Shown here one piece after another: positions 27,701 through 35,900 of a stretch of 37,892 nucleotides of DNA. Below the pieces are notes generated by a model, which saw nothing but the letters and a program-made list of their open reading frames with translations, was not told the DNA's origin and did not search any database. The translations under genes were made by a program, and so were the position numbers. How positions within the stretch are numbered: the first letter of the stretch is position 1; every line of letters starts with the position of its first letter. Origin of the DNA: an uncultured Bacilli bacterium (GTDB taxonomy: Bacteria > Bacillota_I > Bacilli_A > RF39 > UBA660); contig CALVIP010000007.1 of the NCBI GenBank assembly GCA_944331715.1, forward strand, positions 1 to 37,892, in the 5' to 3' direction.

Positions 27701-30700
27701 AGTATCAGGATGATATTCAAGTTTTATACTATAACCAACATTAGTAATTTGAGCAGCATGCCAACCAGGTAATGTTTGTCTAGCAATCATACTATTAAAT
27801 ATAGACTGTGCTATACTTTCAAGTTTCATTGAAGAAACATTATACCAATTAGGCATACTAGGTTCACCAAATATATTAGGAGTAAGATAATCCATAAAAT
27901 TACTATCCATTCCTAATCTTTGAGCTTCAACTCTTGCTCTTTTATAAAACTCTTTAAAATTAAGAGTATACTTTGCTTGTTCTATTTGAGCATTAGTTAA
28001 AGGATTACCATCAGTATCAACAGTAGAATAATATCTATTACAAAGTCTTCCATTTTCATCAGTATCAAAACCTAAACTAAATAGAAGTTTATCAAAACTA
28101 GTTTTAATATTAGCAACATAATTATTTTGTAAATCTTTAACTGCTTGTTGGACAGCAGGACTTCCTGTAGACGCATTATCTTGTATCTTTTTTGCAATTT
28201 GAATACCAAATTTATTTCTTTCATCTTGCATATGATCAACAACATCTTGTTGTTTATAAAGATATTGATAATAATAATTTTCTACGTTATTCTCATCTTT
28301 AAGTTCTTGCTCAAATGCAGCTAAATCGGATTTACCATCATTATCCCAAAGAGTAAGAACATTTTTCTTACCTGCTTTAAGAGTTTCTTCAGTATTAATC
28401 TGATTAATATCATATTTTTGCATTAATTGAGCAAGTCTTTTTAAATCAGAATTTTCAGGAAGAAGTTTGTCTATAAGTACAAATTCAGCATTTTTTATTT
28501 GTCTAGGAACATAAGTTTTTGTTTTACTATCAAAATAAATATCATAATATACATTCTTTTGAACTTGAATTTTAGCATTAACTTCTGCAAGATTTATTTT
28601 ACTTACATCTAAATCTGGATCAAGAAGTTGAGCAAGTATATCTTGATATTCATCAAGTGTTCCATCTAAATATCTTCTTCTAATAAATTCATCAAGAGTA
28701 ATATAAGATTGAGCATCATTAACAGTAGTTAAATCTCTATATCCTTTTGCTATATCATCAGCAACTTTATTTGCTATTTCTTTATCATTAACTTTCTTTA
28801 AAGTTTCTTCATAAACTTGTTTACGAAGATCTTCAGCTAAATCATAAGGTTTAATAATATTCTTAATAGATATTGCTCTAAAACCATTTCTAGCAGTCAT
28901 AGGAGAAATTGATAATTGAGCATTTTCTTTACGGGGAATGTTGTATGGTCTTTTTTCATAAGTTATAGACCCATCTTTTCCAACAACTTTTTGCTTAATT
29001 AATATAACTTCATCTTCGCTAGAAACAGTTTCTCTACCATTATTTATTTGATATTTTTTAATTTTATTAGTAGTAATTTCTCCAAAAGGAGATTCCATAG
29101 TATTACTTGCAAATGCCTTACCAGACATTTGAACTTCTTTTGCTCTCTTTAAGAAAGTTTGAGCATCTTTATAAAATGCAGTAGAACCTTCAAGTAAATC
29201 ATCATAACACATATTATTAATAAGAGAATTTATACTCCAATCAATAACTGTTTGTTCTGAACCAATACTACCAAGTTCACTATCATTTAATATAACTTTA
29301 TATTGTTGATAATATTTATGAATTTCTTGTTTATAATCATAAAGCCATTCTGAAAGAATATTATCAACAATTTCTCTTAATTCAGGACTTTCTTGAAAAC
29401 TTATAGGTCTATCAGATTTTCTATTAACTTTAATAAATTCAACACCATTTACAACAGCAGTTGGATTTAATGTAAGTCCACTATTATTATTAGGTCTAAG
29501 AAGACTTTCTTCTGACTCCCCGTAGAGGGATAAAGCATCAATCAATCTTCTACTATAATTTTTACCATTGACATTAAATAATTTCTTAAACTTAAAGAAA
29601 CCACCTGTAAGTTCTCCATCTTTAACTATAGATCTTTTATATTGAGCAACATCATAAAGTCCTCTAGTATCAGTTATAGTTTCAAGATTTTCTCCGTTAT
29701 ATTTTAAAACATTGTTAAGTTGATTAACAAAAGTTCTAATTTCAGATATAACTTGATTATAAAGTATTAAATAAGAATCTACATTTTTATTAACTTCATA
29801 ACTAACAAGACCGCTTTCTATTGCATAATCTTCTATAATAGTTTTAGAATTATTAATAAACGTATCTATTTCTTTAGAAGGACTAGTATAATCATTTAAT
29901 AAATCCATTTCAGGATTTTTAACTATAGAATCAATAGAAACAACTTTAGCATTTTCTATTTTGTTTTGTAAATTTCTTTTTCCTTGAACAAATACAATAA
30001 CAGCATTAGAATTAACTGTATTTCCTTTTTTATCAATTATAGGTTTAGTAATTATTAATGGAACAGTAGCAATATTATTATCATCTATATATTTTTCTTC
30101 ATATAATGAAATATCTAAATTGCTAATTTCACCTGTTACAAGAAGATTAAATGCCTGTTCTGCATTTATTCTATTCTTATTATACTTACTAGGAGTTTTT
30201 CTTATTTTCTCAACAATTTTAGATTTATCGTATTTTCCATATATATCTTTATATCTATTATTAATATTTTCTTTAATAGATTTTACAGCAGCATCATAAC
30301 CTTTAAGATTATATAATCCATCAGTATTATATTTTAAAGTTTCGCATATAAAGTTTTTACCCGCATCAGAAGGAACTCTAAGAAAAAATCCTCCAATATT
30401 ATCAGGTTTATTTGCAAATTTTTGTTTAAAAGCAATTAAATTAGAAATAAAATAATCACTTTTACCCATTTTAGTATAAGTAGTTCCATCTAAAGAAACT
30501 TCATCACGAATACCATCAAACAGAATAAAATCTAATAATTCATCAGCATTGTTGTTTATAAAATGAGTTGCTTTAGGACTTATTTCTCCATTAACATCAA
30601 ATATACCATGTATTTTATATTTACCATTTCTATCTTTAAGACCAAATAAAATAGGATTAGCAGCATATTGATCAGATTGAGAAACTGTTTGATATAATAT

Positions 30701-32806
30701 TTCAAGACCAGTTTTTCTATCAACTTCTCCCGTTTTAATCTTTTCAAGTATATTTGTTATATAACTATTAGATATTAAATCAGATGCTAATTTATTTTCG
30801 CCATTAGCGTGATTTAAATCTACTTTAGTTACAACATTTTGAATAATAATATTTGTTAAATTTTGTAAAGGAACAGAAAGATTTTTATTATATACATCAG
30901 TAAGAAATTCATATTGAGGTTTATTAGGAAGTTCAGTTCGGATACCCATAGCAGCAGCTTCATTTGCTTCCTTTCTTGCGTTTTGAGCATCAATAAATTT
31001 ATTTAAACCTTTTTCAAGATCGATAATATTATCTATTAATATAGAATAACTATCAATACTATTAGTATTAGAATTAAATAACCAATTATCAATAGTTTTA
31101 TTATCTATATTAGGAAAATAATTTTTAAAATAATTAACAAGAAATTCATATATTTCAGATTTAACTTCTGAATTATTAAAACTTCTTATAGTTCTAGTAT
31201 TCTTTTCTTTATCTGTTTTATCAAGTTTTCTTATATAATCATTTAAATCTCTTTTATATTCAAGAGCTTTATATAAAGTATTAATATTAAATTGAGTTCT
31301 ATAAGTAAGTTTAAGTTGATGATACATATCAAAATATTGCTCACTTCCTGAAAAAGCAGTTTCATTACTCCAAGAAAAAGCAACACCATCATTACGAAGT
31401 TGTATCATCGCTTTCTTTATAAGAGGAGTTTTAAGTTGCTGATAAATATAATTTCTAGATTCAGCATTATCTCTCATCTCTTTATAAAGCATAGAAAGAC
31501 CATAAAGTTCAGGAACAGAATAAGCTTTTTCTCTTATACTTTCCATTAAAGCATCTGGAGAAGAATAATTTCCTAAAGTTTGAAGTTGTTGAATATAAAA
31601 TCTATAACCTTTAGTAGTTCTTACTCCAAGTTCATTATCTGTATTATATGAAATATTTTCATCAGTAGTAGAAGTTAAATCAATAGGTCTATTTAAATCA
31701 TAAAGATTATCTAATTTCATTTTAAGTTTAGTAGAATATAATTTATTATAAGAACTTGCAAGAGCGTCTTCCCAACTTTTAGTTGTTTCATCTACATTTT
31801 CAGCATTATCGTTTTCTAATGTAGAATTATCTTCAGAATTTACTCCATTAAGTTTATCACTTTCAAGACCTTCTTTTAACTCTTTGGCAAATTGAAGCAT
31901 ATTTGAAGCAGTAAGAGCATCTTCAAACCAAGTACGAGCACTATTACCATTATTGTTTATTTTTACTCTATTATAAAGAGCAGTAAAGTTTTTAAGTTGT
32001 CTCCAACCTACATTAAATCCAGGTTTATTATATTTATCAACTATAACTTCTTCAATAGCAAATAATCTTTCTTCTAATTCTTTTGCTTGTTTTTTATAAG
32101 TTTCAAATTCTCCAGCAAGTTTCTTTATATTAGCATTAATTTCTTTTCTTTTAGTTTTATAATTAGTATCTTCTTTTGAAAGATTTGATAAATCTTGTTG
32201 AAGACCAAGTATTTGTTCTTTAACTTTATTTCTTTTAGATTTAGTATTTTCTAATTCATTATCAATTTGTCTAAAAGTTTCTATTTCTTCAACTTTACTT
32301 ATAGAAACTTTTTCAAATTCATCAATAAATCCTCTTACTCTTCTACTGAAATCTTTAATTATATCATTTATTACAGTATTAAATATAACTTCTGATTTAA
32401 GTATTTGATTATCAGGAAGAGAAAATTGTTTTATATATAAATCTCTAATAAGATTTCCAGTATGAACTATAGCTTCATGTTTAGCATTTTCATTAACAAA
32501 ACCACCTAATGAACTTCCTATGGTAACATCAGTACTATTGTTGACTTTAGGAAACAAATAAAGCCGAAATTGATTGATAGCACCTTTAAGTACATTTCCA
32601 TCAACTTCAGCCGTAGATTTAGTTTTATCAAAACTTTTTCTATAGGTTTCTATATTCTCGTAAGCCCAATTATGAAACTCACCAGAATTAACTCTTGCAG
32701 CAATTACATACTTTTCTTTAACAGATGATATTCTATCATCAATCGCTTTTTTAATTTTACCTTTTGAATCATTTTCAAGATAAAAATCACTTGCAATACA
32801 ACTCAT
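18725..32806 (-). CDS. Giant virion RNA polymerase polyprotein (crAss-like)
   Basis: 4693 residues. Contains the catalytic DFDVD motif (residues 1799-1803) in the context GYRIPTEGKQSVSVLKVVGF...WVTQTGSDFDVDTIYGISY, matching the double-psi beta-barrel active site of crAss-like virion RNA polymerases, which coordinate Mg2+ through DxDxD. Such polymerases are packaged, injected and transcribe early genes. Residues about 165-255 form a coiled coil (NELENTKSKRNKVKEQILG...). The C-terminal region has a hydrophobic segment around 4160 (SNVTTGLVNMFGEAFAGQFF), a charged coiled coil at about 4320-4385, and a membrane-like helix at about 4540-4557 (ITAAVLAALAIYAL) followed by DDDD, suggesting a membrane-passing or ejected part. 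The rest has no motif I can name. It carries several GC-rich repeat copies. Start ATG 32806 follows a 130-base gap; the stop overlaps the HExxH gene. Confidence 0.85.
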   Translation of the reverse strand: MSCIASDFYLENDSKGKIKKAIDDRISSVKEKYVIAARVNSGEFHNWAYENIETYRKSFDKTKSTAEVDGNVLKGAINQFRLYLFPKVNNSTDVTIGSSLGGFVNENAKHEAIVHTGNLIRDLYIKQFSLPDNQILKSEVIFNTVINDIIKDFSRRVRGFIDEFEKVSISKVEEIETFRQIDNELENTKSKRNKVKEQILGLQQDLSNLSKEDTNYKTKRKEINANIKKLAGEFETYKKQAKELEERLFAIEEVIVDKYNKPGFNVGWRQLKNFTALYNRVKINNNGNSARTWFEDALTASNMLQFAKELKEGLESDKLNGVNSEDNSTLENDNAENVDETTKSWEDALASSYNKLYSTKLKMKLDNLYDLNRPIDLTSTTDENISYNTDNELGVRTTKGYRFYIQQLQTLGNYSSPDALMESIREKAYSVPELYGLSMLYKEMRDNAESRNYIYQQLKTPLIKKAMIQLRNDGVAFSWSNETAFSGSEQYFDMYHQLKLTYRTQFNINTLYKALEYKRDLNDYIRKLDKTDKEKNTRTIRSFNNSEVKSEIYEFLVNYFKNYFPNIDNKTIDNWLFNSNTNSIDSYSILIDNIIDLEKGLNKFIDAQNARKEANEAAAMGIRTELPNKPQYEFLTDVYNKNLSVPLQNLTNIIIQNVVTKVDLNHANGENKLASDLISNSYITNILEKIKTGEVDRKTGLEILYQTVSQSDQYAANPILFGLKDRNGKYKIHGIFDVNGEISPKATHFINNNADELLDFILFDGIRDEVSLDGTTYTKMGKSDYFISNLIAFKQKFANKPDNIGGFFLRVPSDAGKNFICETLKYNTDGLYNLKGYDAAVKSIKENINNRYKDIYGKYDKSKIVEKIRKTPSKYNKNRINAEQAFNLLVTGEISNLDISLYEEKYIDDNNIATVPLIITKPIIDKKGNTVNSNAVIVFVQGKRNLQNKIENAKVVSIDSIVKNPEMDLLNDYTSPSKEIDTFINNSKTIIEDYAIESGLVSYEVNKNVDSYLILYNQVISEIRTFVNQLNNVLKYNGENLETITDTRGLYDVAQYKRSIVKDGELTGGFFKFKKLFNVNGKNYSRRLIDALSLYGESEESLLRPNNNSGLTLNPTAVVNGVEFIKVNRKSDRPISFQESPELREIVDNILSEWLYDYKQEIHKYYQQYKVILNDSELGSIGSEQTVIDWSINSLINNMCYDDLLEGSTAFYKDAQTFLKRAKEVQMSGKAFASNTMESPFGEITTNKIKKYQINNGRETVSSEDEVILIKQKVVGKDGSITYEKRPYNIPRKENAQLSISPMTARNGFRAISIKNIIKPYDLAEDLRKQVYEETLKKVNDKEIANKVADDIAKGYRDLTTVNDAQSYITLDEFIRRRYLDGTLDEYQDILAQLLDPDLDVSKINLAEVNAKIQVQKNVYYDIYFDSKTKTYVPRQIKNAEFVLIDKLLPENSDLKRLAQLMQKYDINQINTEETLKAGKKNVLTLWDNDGKSDLAAFEQELKDENNVENYYYQYLYKQQDVVDHMQDERNKFGIQIAKKIQDNASTGSPAVQQAVKDLQNNYVANIKTSFDKLLFSLGFDTDENGRLCNRYYSTVDTDGNPLTNAQIEQAKYTLNFKEFYKRARVEAQRLGMDSNFMDYLTPNIFGEPSMPNWYNVSSMKLESIAQSIFNSMIARQTLPGWHAAQITNVGYSIKLEYHPDTVDENGNIVHQGYMQVLLPRWSKLLPQRPEDSSMSQEEWDAQLLKQLEEEGLDLHIGYRIPTEGKQSVSVLKVVGFLDESYGSTIMVSDEWVTQTGSDFDVDTIYGISYEFYRDRNGKFKMVEPDTDKTEDGYRRRYIAYINNLIKERIKGDNNYQYANADLTSVYNEYKALNKAINTKRPFAKIYKAIMDIRNKEGFEGINEIIKTTTSYAKKANLNELEIIEETIKSIEDLINLPSYSEQKEDLIKLKEYYYSLSDQYRAEENYEGDNTYKDYTFKEVKELRNNAKEEYFNTLKSIAKKLNIISYEDFKKLPLEEQQNQKARNNAIVKSMITIMLDSTTLEENLSRSNFDDIKDAKDELEEIDPSLSFNSMSPYNPFTQLQFFENAINGRKLKAFSVDRDTNTSVCNKLQVKLTEGNEIIVEYDASKYNETLLKENGYEVEHITKNGKEYYRVKHNMFGWSKTNRNVVGKLITAYSSQTTAHILDAIKMGALYNETDYTFGTFKTLIDVGIDYNTAVMFLAQPVITLINNYNFQKQSVYIDNNINPIDSALRDIASKIGIKVGKDVINKWTPIESIMDEIIKNVDLFSVFVEQFGEPNLKEFKKGNTNIPINLDMLVERLKMGQSIEYSTNNSTEIDYKKAAFDIGMLLAFKKFYENTKTIERVSRLINPDSFGARQTVHETRVKIQNIQEILRNPKDKVNQLLVAEGNKTILESLYPGGSVDINNIDPYKSSYPYLAAMLKYATNASVDINSRLFRFENADIANWINQFQLKLGIVFNEDQYQELKNYIVSSIYYSIELLNIPQTVNDSGFIIPDVKKAIENNTFDYWNDEISRVFGYKEYTKKVEIKDINNPTEEEIDEFCNLTPLQKVIWIQQHIDITDSIFEIIKTYKYSGRRNINNDYANNVIRYNDTIYNQEDVLNKFAQAYFNKNKLIKLTAVDLIKYAFLVEGFRFKKGSISKIIKNNTIKNTINAKGENIVDVSQVIMNDRIGLYINEFTDKFVRSHPEITKEIRFNKNADKNSDNSVFNSLMDDTGLVFIPFTKDYQNFAKNFLLKTENKEDESKALSHIRVRSYSSTGEKRQTLYKIYIAKDAGIYLIPLNLLNRNEVTDYSINNDNNKFYAYDYYQQVIENAQDEVALLSTRKQDKYTSYIDLLGQRDNYKIPKYNYYEQNSDIKDPNYLLDLAKNENSDISNVEKNLLNNFFNKIDSEFTYFNTKNGYMLIDNDSSILARVIKGNNSKAYINAPINGKNTIIEITKYRHNLGINSAKKQLNEQEQEIKDSAIERKAIRPNVYKIKLLPEQETIEEVNKTIEEAIVEKYEDNPSMLSGLEGNTFELGRASLNTNEFEDTDKVGKFILDDIYFREIKTSEENTTDFFNKLAIQGINRNSLRSIGENRKTVYKSAAKYYKDLADKLIYEIENFYIGDEKFSINSENLYTKLKNHPEDATRLIKLMLDSKTFGRTIDGIFNLDITSEDEQTKAAIENIRASINRVKDNALLKKAFDNIFNIYLVEQYSNNPNYAYGVSFATDSWRDANFFEMNISDIKDLNNKEVQIIVKAVSNILATSRFDAIENQKRFREELKKLLNLPGDFKWSDIIDKDGRIIHSYTDNFIKDKEDLRNKLALAYNSYQEVLKTKDINKIIDERIKLEKVILEKDEWFAKNVEQEVVSDYYKQLNTARKNILKNAPRQYAEYRVLGDLINKNYADVRSLTEDERTERHNYFLQRSQLLSNTYSDGTEKTGADSDAAISLNEYLRIIRDLSDQYFVYEPTEDFKNTLKENLAIIDEIDKAYPDKDLNEKLKNDRYFEAYYWLKDNTRRKFTKDVQEMIASAYTAIKSNEALSTNNPLNPYKSIYDKIDNYDKYDAFGVINGLAFEKYVEEHPDDDIIQRLKDITEEINNPLSQRLGTKHPDNILSDNALIKEIPADLPVFNDAFYSEFRTPEMKSPEMISERFEIITKINNLLSNGIDPNDGHISTKRLFENLTEDQLKELANLYQAFRDINRNMYDNLDKANKNSIITMETNNEAFDREFGYFNDNIKGTALKRLWVSIFCETDILGQPKLDKKGNYIPNRNIFGYYVPTKKYYDKYIDKKKTDARKFIKDNITYEKTTHYFEAMKLHRRKGDYEQWYEKNHYYNPYTRRMEPLRIWTTMEVNPALGKNGTYEYTPTYYNTRRTVKETKENKNWRKTSTNYNYRTGKYTNEKYNQLSDKAKRIANYVQNVLNENAASNEMKKWFEEGYMPRKYKPNIDLEWVAKNTFGAVGLEMGNYRNTEWHEHLSYEKDFDADFDMSRELRAKGWEEYKKPEKQQEGQTDTQYQLYLQDLNKENQEIKKRNLERERSIRDERWDKVIEEYIGRVTEYKARVKSKDLVYLLLEDLRTRESYKTNPFGKLSRRKGSPVEEEWYARTPYTNTITIFENWARRFLFEEYKKPNPFRGVADLMQNITSAKYMIFNVTGGISNVTTGLVNMFGEAFAGQFFNMKEFRSAQVKYFSNAVGCIASMWSETAPNLAVALTKAYQVVDFDAMVERKPGESAAAWAERSRNLLYSLQSGGEHYMQNTVMFAMLKSHRIYQNRNGKTVIGTINDYLIDIDYVALQNVIKDNSEFVAKLDMMKKDIRREKDLQKDYDTFQRDFNQDFIKSIIDKNIRNDIAKKYNAERKRLREQAEKKFAEFKTVESQYEFKDGYAVIKEGSELTTEMEGALKEKIQQVNTKIHGVYNKLGAAKIESEWWGGLVMQYHKHIYPGIMKRYRKQGYFNEIRGIVEQGSYQSFWNLLTKDFNGIKKRIQELNNDGTNIVLASLQEVAKSAINCILNIKFNYSTSPVWMQQNIRRVLGDLLGITAAVLAALAIYALTDDDDREDSDLINTCIYLADRLFSESQMYLPWGLPAEASTMWSSPIAAQNGPTDLIKGLNYIGQYIFNDDFEPEYSTGLYAGQNKLAVIVKRNIPFYRVINRLDNMSRNNQYYRINENSFNIGVAESIANKLKGED
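20489..20504 (+). repeat. GC-rich element, copy 8
   Basis: TTCCTCTACGGGCGAA, antisense to the giant gene, which reads it as GSPVEEE. Confidence 0.85.
24455..24473 (-). repeat. GC-rich element, copy 9 (inverted)
   Basis: TTTCTCCCCCGTAGAGGAA. In the giant gene, read as SSTGEK between two predicted beta strands. Confidence 0.85.
29516..29530 (-). repeat. GC-rich element, copy 10 (inverted)
   Basis: CTCCCCGTAGAGGGA. In the giant gene, read as SLYGES. Confidence 0.85.
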
Positions 32807-32861
32807 AACTTAAATTAGTTTAAATGTTTCATCAACAAATTTAACATAATTTTTATTAATA

Positions 32862-32928
32862 TCGTTCAGTCAAAAGTTAGATTACTTAAATGCAATAGAG
32901 CCGTTTTAAGCGACTTTTGACTGAACGA
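32862..32928. repeat. Perfect 16-bp inverted repeat between late genes
   Basis: TCGTTCAGTCAAAAGT (32862-32877) is repeated in reverse complement at 32913-32928. The 35-base loop holds a nested CTTAAA (32884-32889) / TTTAAG (32905-32910) pair. No T run follows in the minus direction, so it is not a standard terminator. It may be an RNA processing site, an operator or a recombination site. Confidence 0.85.
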
Positions 32929-32936
32929 CATATAAT

Positions 32937-35900
32937 TTATCGACAGTAATATTTTATTCTATTAGAGGCAAGTTCTGATGCCATTATTGACCTGTTAGCA
33001 AGACCAAACTCCCTTACAAAGTCCGACATATCATTTGCCCGAATAAAGTTACCTGTCTGAATAGCAGTATTAGAAAGAACAAACTCTTCTTCACTAGAAA
33101 CTGGTTCTATAACAGAAGCCAAATCATCAGTATCTAAATTTATATCCGTATCATCATCAGTAGCAAATATATCATAATCTTCGTTATTACTATTTTCTTC
33201 AGTAGTAACAATATCTTCATTAGCAGTTTCATTAGTATTAGTACTATTATCTTCTATTGAAGTAGAAGAAGGTTCTATACCAACCTCTCCCTCTACGGGG
33301 AATAAAGTTAAATCTTCTCTAGTATTTACTTCAATTTCTTTATTAGTTTTTCTTGTATTTCCACTATTAGTATTTGATGTAACAGTAACAGGAACTAATC
33401 TACTAATTCTATTTAATTGGTCTAATATACTATTTTTATTTATTTTATGAAAGAATTGCAGTAATAAATCAATCAATTTGGAGAATAATGTTTCGTGTTG
33501 TTCTTTTTCTCCAACAAGTTTAATATTATCTTCTTTATATTCTATTTCATTAAGATAATTAGCAAGAGTTGATTGACTAAATACTTCAGCAAGCCATTCA
33601 TTAGCAAGTTTTTCTTTTGAATATCTTGTGTCACTTTTATAAAGATCAGAATGTTCTTTCCTAAATTCAGCAAGAAAATCTTTAAGATCTTTTACTAATT
33701 TAGTATCAGCATTATCATTATTAAGATGTTCTTCAAATTGTCTTAATGTTTCAAGAACATAATTTATTCTTACAGTACCTTGTCTATCTCTAAAGAAACC
33801 ACTAGAATTAACTCTAGCATGAACATTCTCATGAATAAGTATTCTCATTAATTGTTTAGGATTATCTCTAAGATATTTAAGACCTTCAGGAGTTATAACA
33901 ATATTATTAGTATCTTTTTGAGTATATGCTTTTCTATCTGTTTTATCATTAGGGTTATAATATATATCTAAAGGAACGAAAGGATTAGTTTCATTAGTAA
34001 ATATTAAAGAATCAGAAACTGAATATCCATTATCTATAAGAACATCAACTGTTTTTACTGGTTTATTTAATGTTGCTTGTTCTATTCTATCTGTATTAAT
34101 ATTATTATCTTCTGTTTTTTCTATAATATCAACATTAAAATAAAGACTTTTAGTAAGATTTTTTAATCTAAAATAACTTCCATTTTCATCTATTCCTTGT
34201 CTAGTATTAAATGCTTTTGATTTTAAAATTAAATCTCCAAAACTATCATAAGTTCTCTTATAATTTCCAACTTCTATAACTATTCTTCCATTTTCTTTAT
34301 AAAAATGTGGATTATTACCTGCATTTTGTTGATTATTATTTCTTATGGTAAATCCAGTATTATTATAAGTAAGTCTATTTTTAATTATAGTTAATATTCT
34401 ACTTGTCGCTTTGTCGAAATCAGACATATATTCAGTAATAGCACCAGAATTACCTGTTCTTACCATTGTAGTTTTCATTATATAACTAAGATATTCTTCT
34501 TCAGAAATAGAATCAAAATCTACAATAGTGTTATCTGGTCTTCTATATTGTTTAGTTGCTTTATCATATTTAATATAATTACTAAACTTATAAAAAGATA
34601 TAAGATTAGTTTTAATATTAGATGATGAAGTAATATCAATACTTTGTCTATCTTCATTATAAAATACTCTAAATCCTTTAAACAAACCATCTTTATTAGT
34701 ATTAATTAGATTCATTAAAGTATTTTTAAGTTTAATAAAAGCAGCATCTATTTCTACTTTTGTTTTAGCATTATAATAATCATCTAAAGCAGTTTTTATT
34801 TCTGTTTCAATAGCTTTATATAATTCAGGAGTAACATCAGATATACTATTTGCAGAAGTAAATGTAGCAACAAAAGGATTACCTTCATAATCTTCTATAA
34901 GAAAACCCATAGTTCCCATATTAAAATTAGGAGTATTTCTTAATCCTTTAGTACCATCTTCTGTTTGGATATCTCCTTTTTCGTCTATAAATACTAATGT
35001 GTTTTTAGAAGCATCAAGTTTAATATCTGATATATTTCTTTCTTCTTCTGTAAGTATTAAATCTCTATTAGCAGCAGTTTGAAGAGTTATTGCTATTTCT
35101 CCTTTAATAGAGTTGTTAAGGCTATCTTCAATAGTTTTAGTAGTTTTATAATTATCTAATATTTTTTCTTTAAAGTTTTCATAACTAGAAAGAAGTCTTC
35201 GTTTACTATTAATAATTGTATCAGTTTTATTATAAAATATAATATTAGAAAGATTTTGAGCAACAAGTGTTGCTTTTTGTTCAATAGTTAAATTAGGGTC
35301 ATTAACTTCTTTGTAATATCCATTAGAACTATTAATAAGTTTTTGTATAATAGGAGAATTATAAAAATCTATAAGTTCTATTTTAAGTCTTTTATTAGCA
35401 TCTTGAATTTTCTCTCCAGGTCTATTAATAGCAACACCATATCTATATAAAGCAAAATCTCTTAATATATTATATATATCATCTGAATTTTGTAATATAT
35501 CATAAACTATATCATCTAAATTAAGATTAATACCATTTTCTGTAGTTTTAACTACAAATCTAAATTCTCCATTTTTCTTTTTTACATCAATAGGAACATC
35601 AGCAGTTCTTAATTTAATTTCAGTATTATCGGCAGAAATATCAACAAAAGGTATATAACCTATTTCTACTTCTCTATTTAATTCTTCGTCATATACAGAA
35701 ATTACAGCAGAATTAGGATCTTCAGATTTACCATTAAATCTAATTATTGCTTTTTTACCAATATTTCTAGAAATAACAGTTTCTATAGCTTTACTATTAT
35801 TTAATACTAATGCTCCATTTCCTGTATTAATACCATTACTTACTCGTATATGATATTTATTATCTATTGTATCTACAGTATCGTAAGCGTCTATTAAAGA

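Noticed and set aside
32862-32928. Inverted repeat as ends of an insertion sequence
   Set aside because: Only 35 bases lie between the arms and there is no transposase or target duplication.
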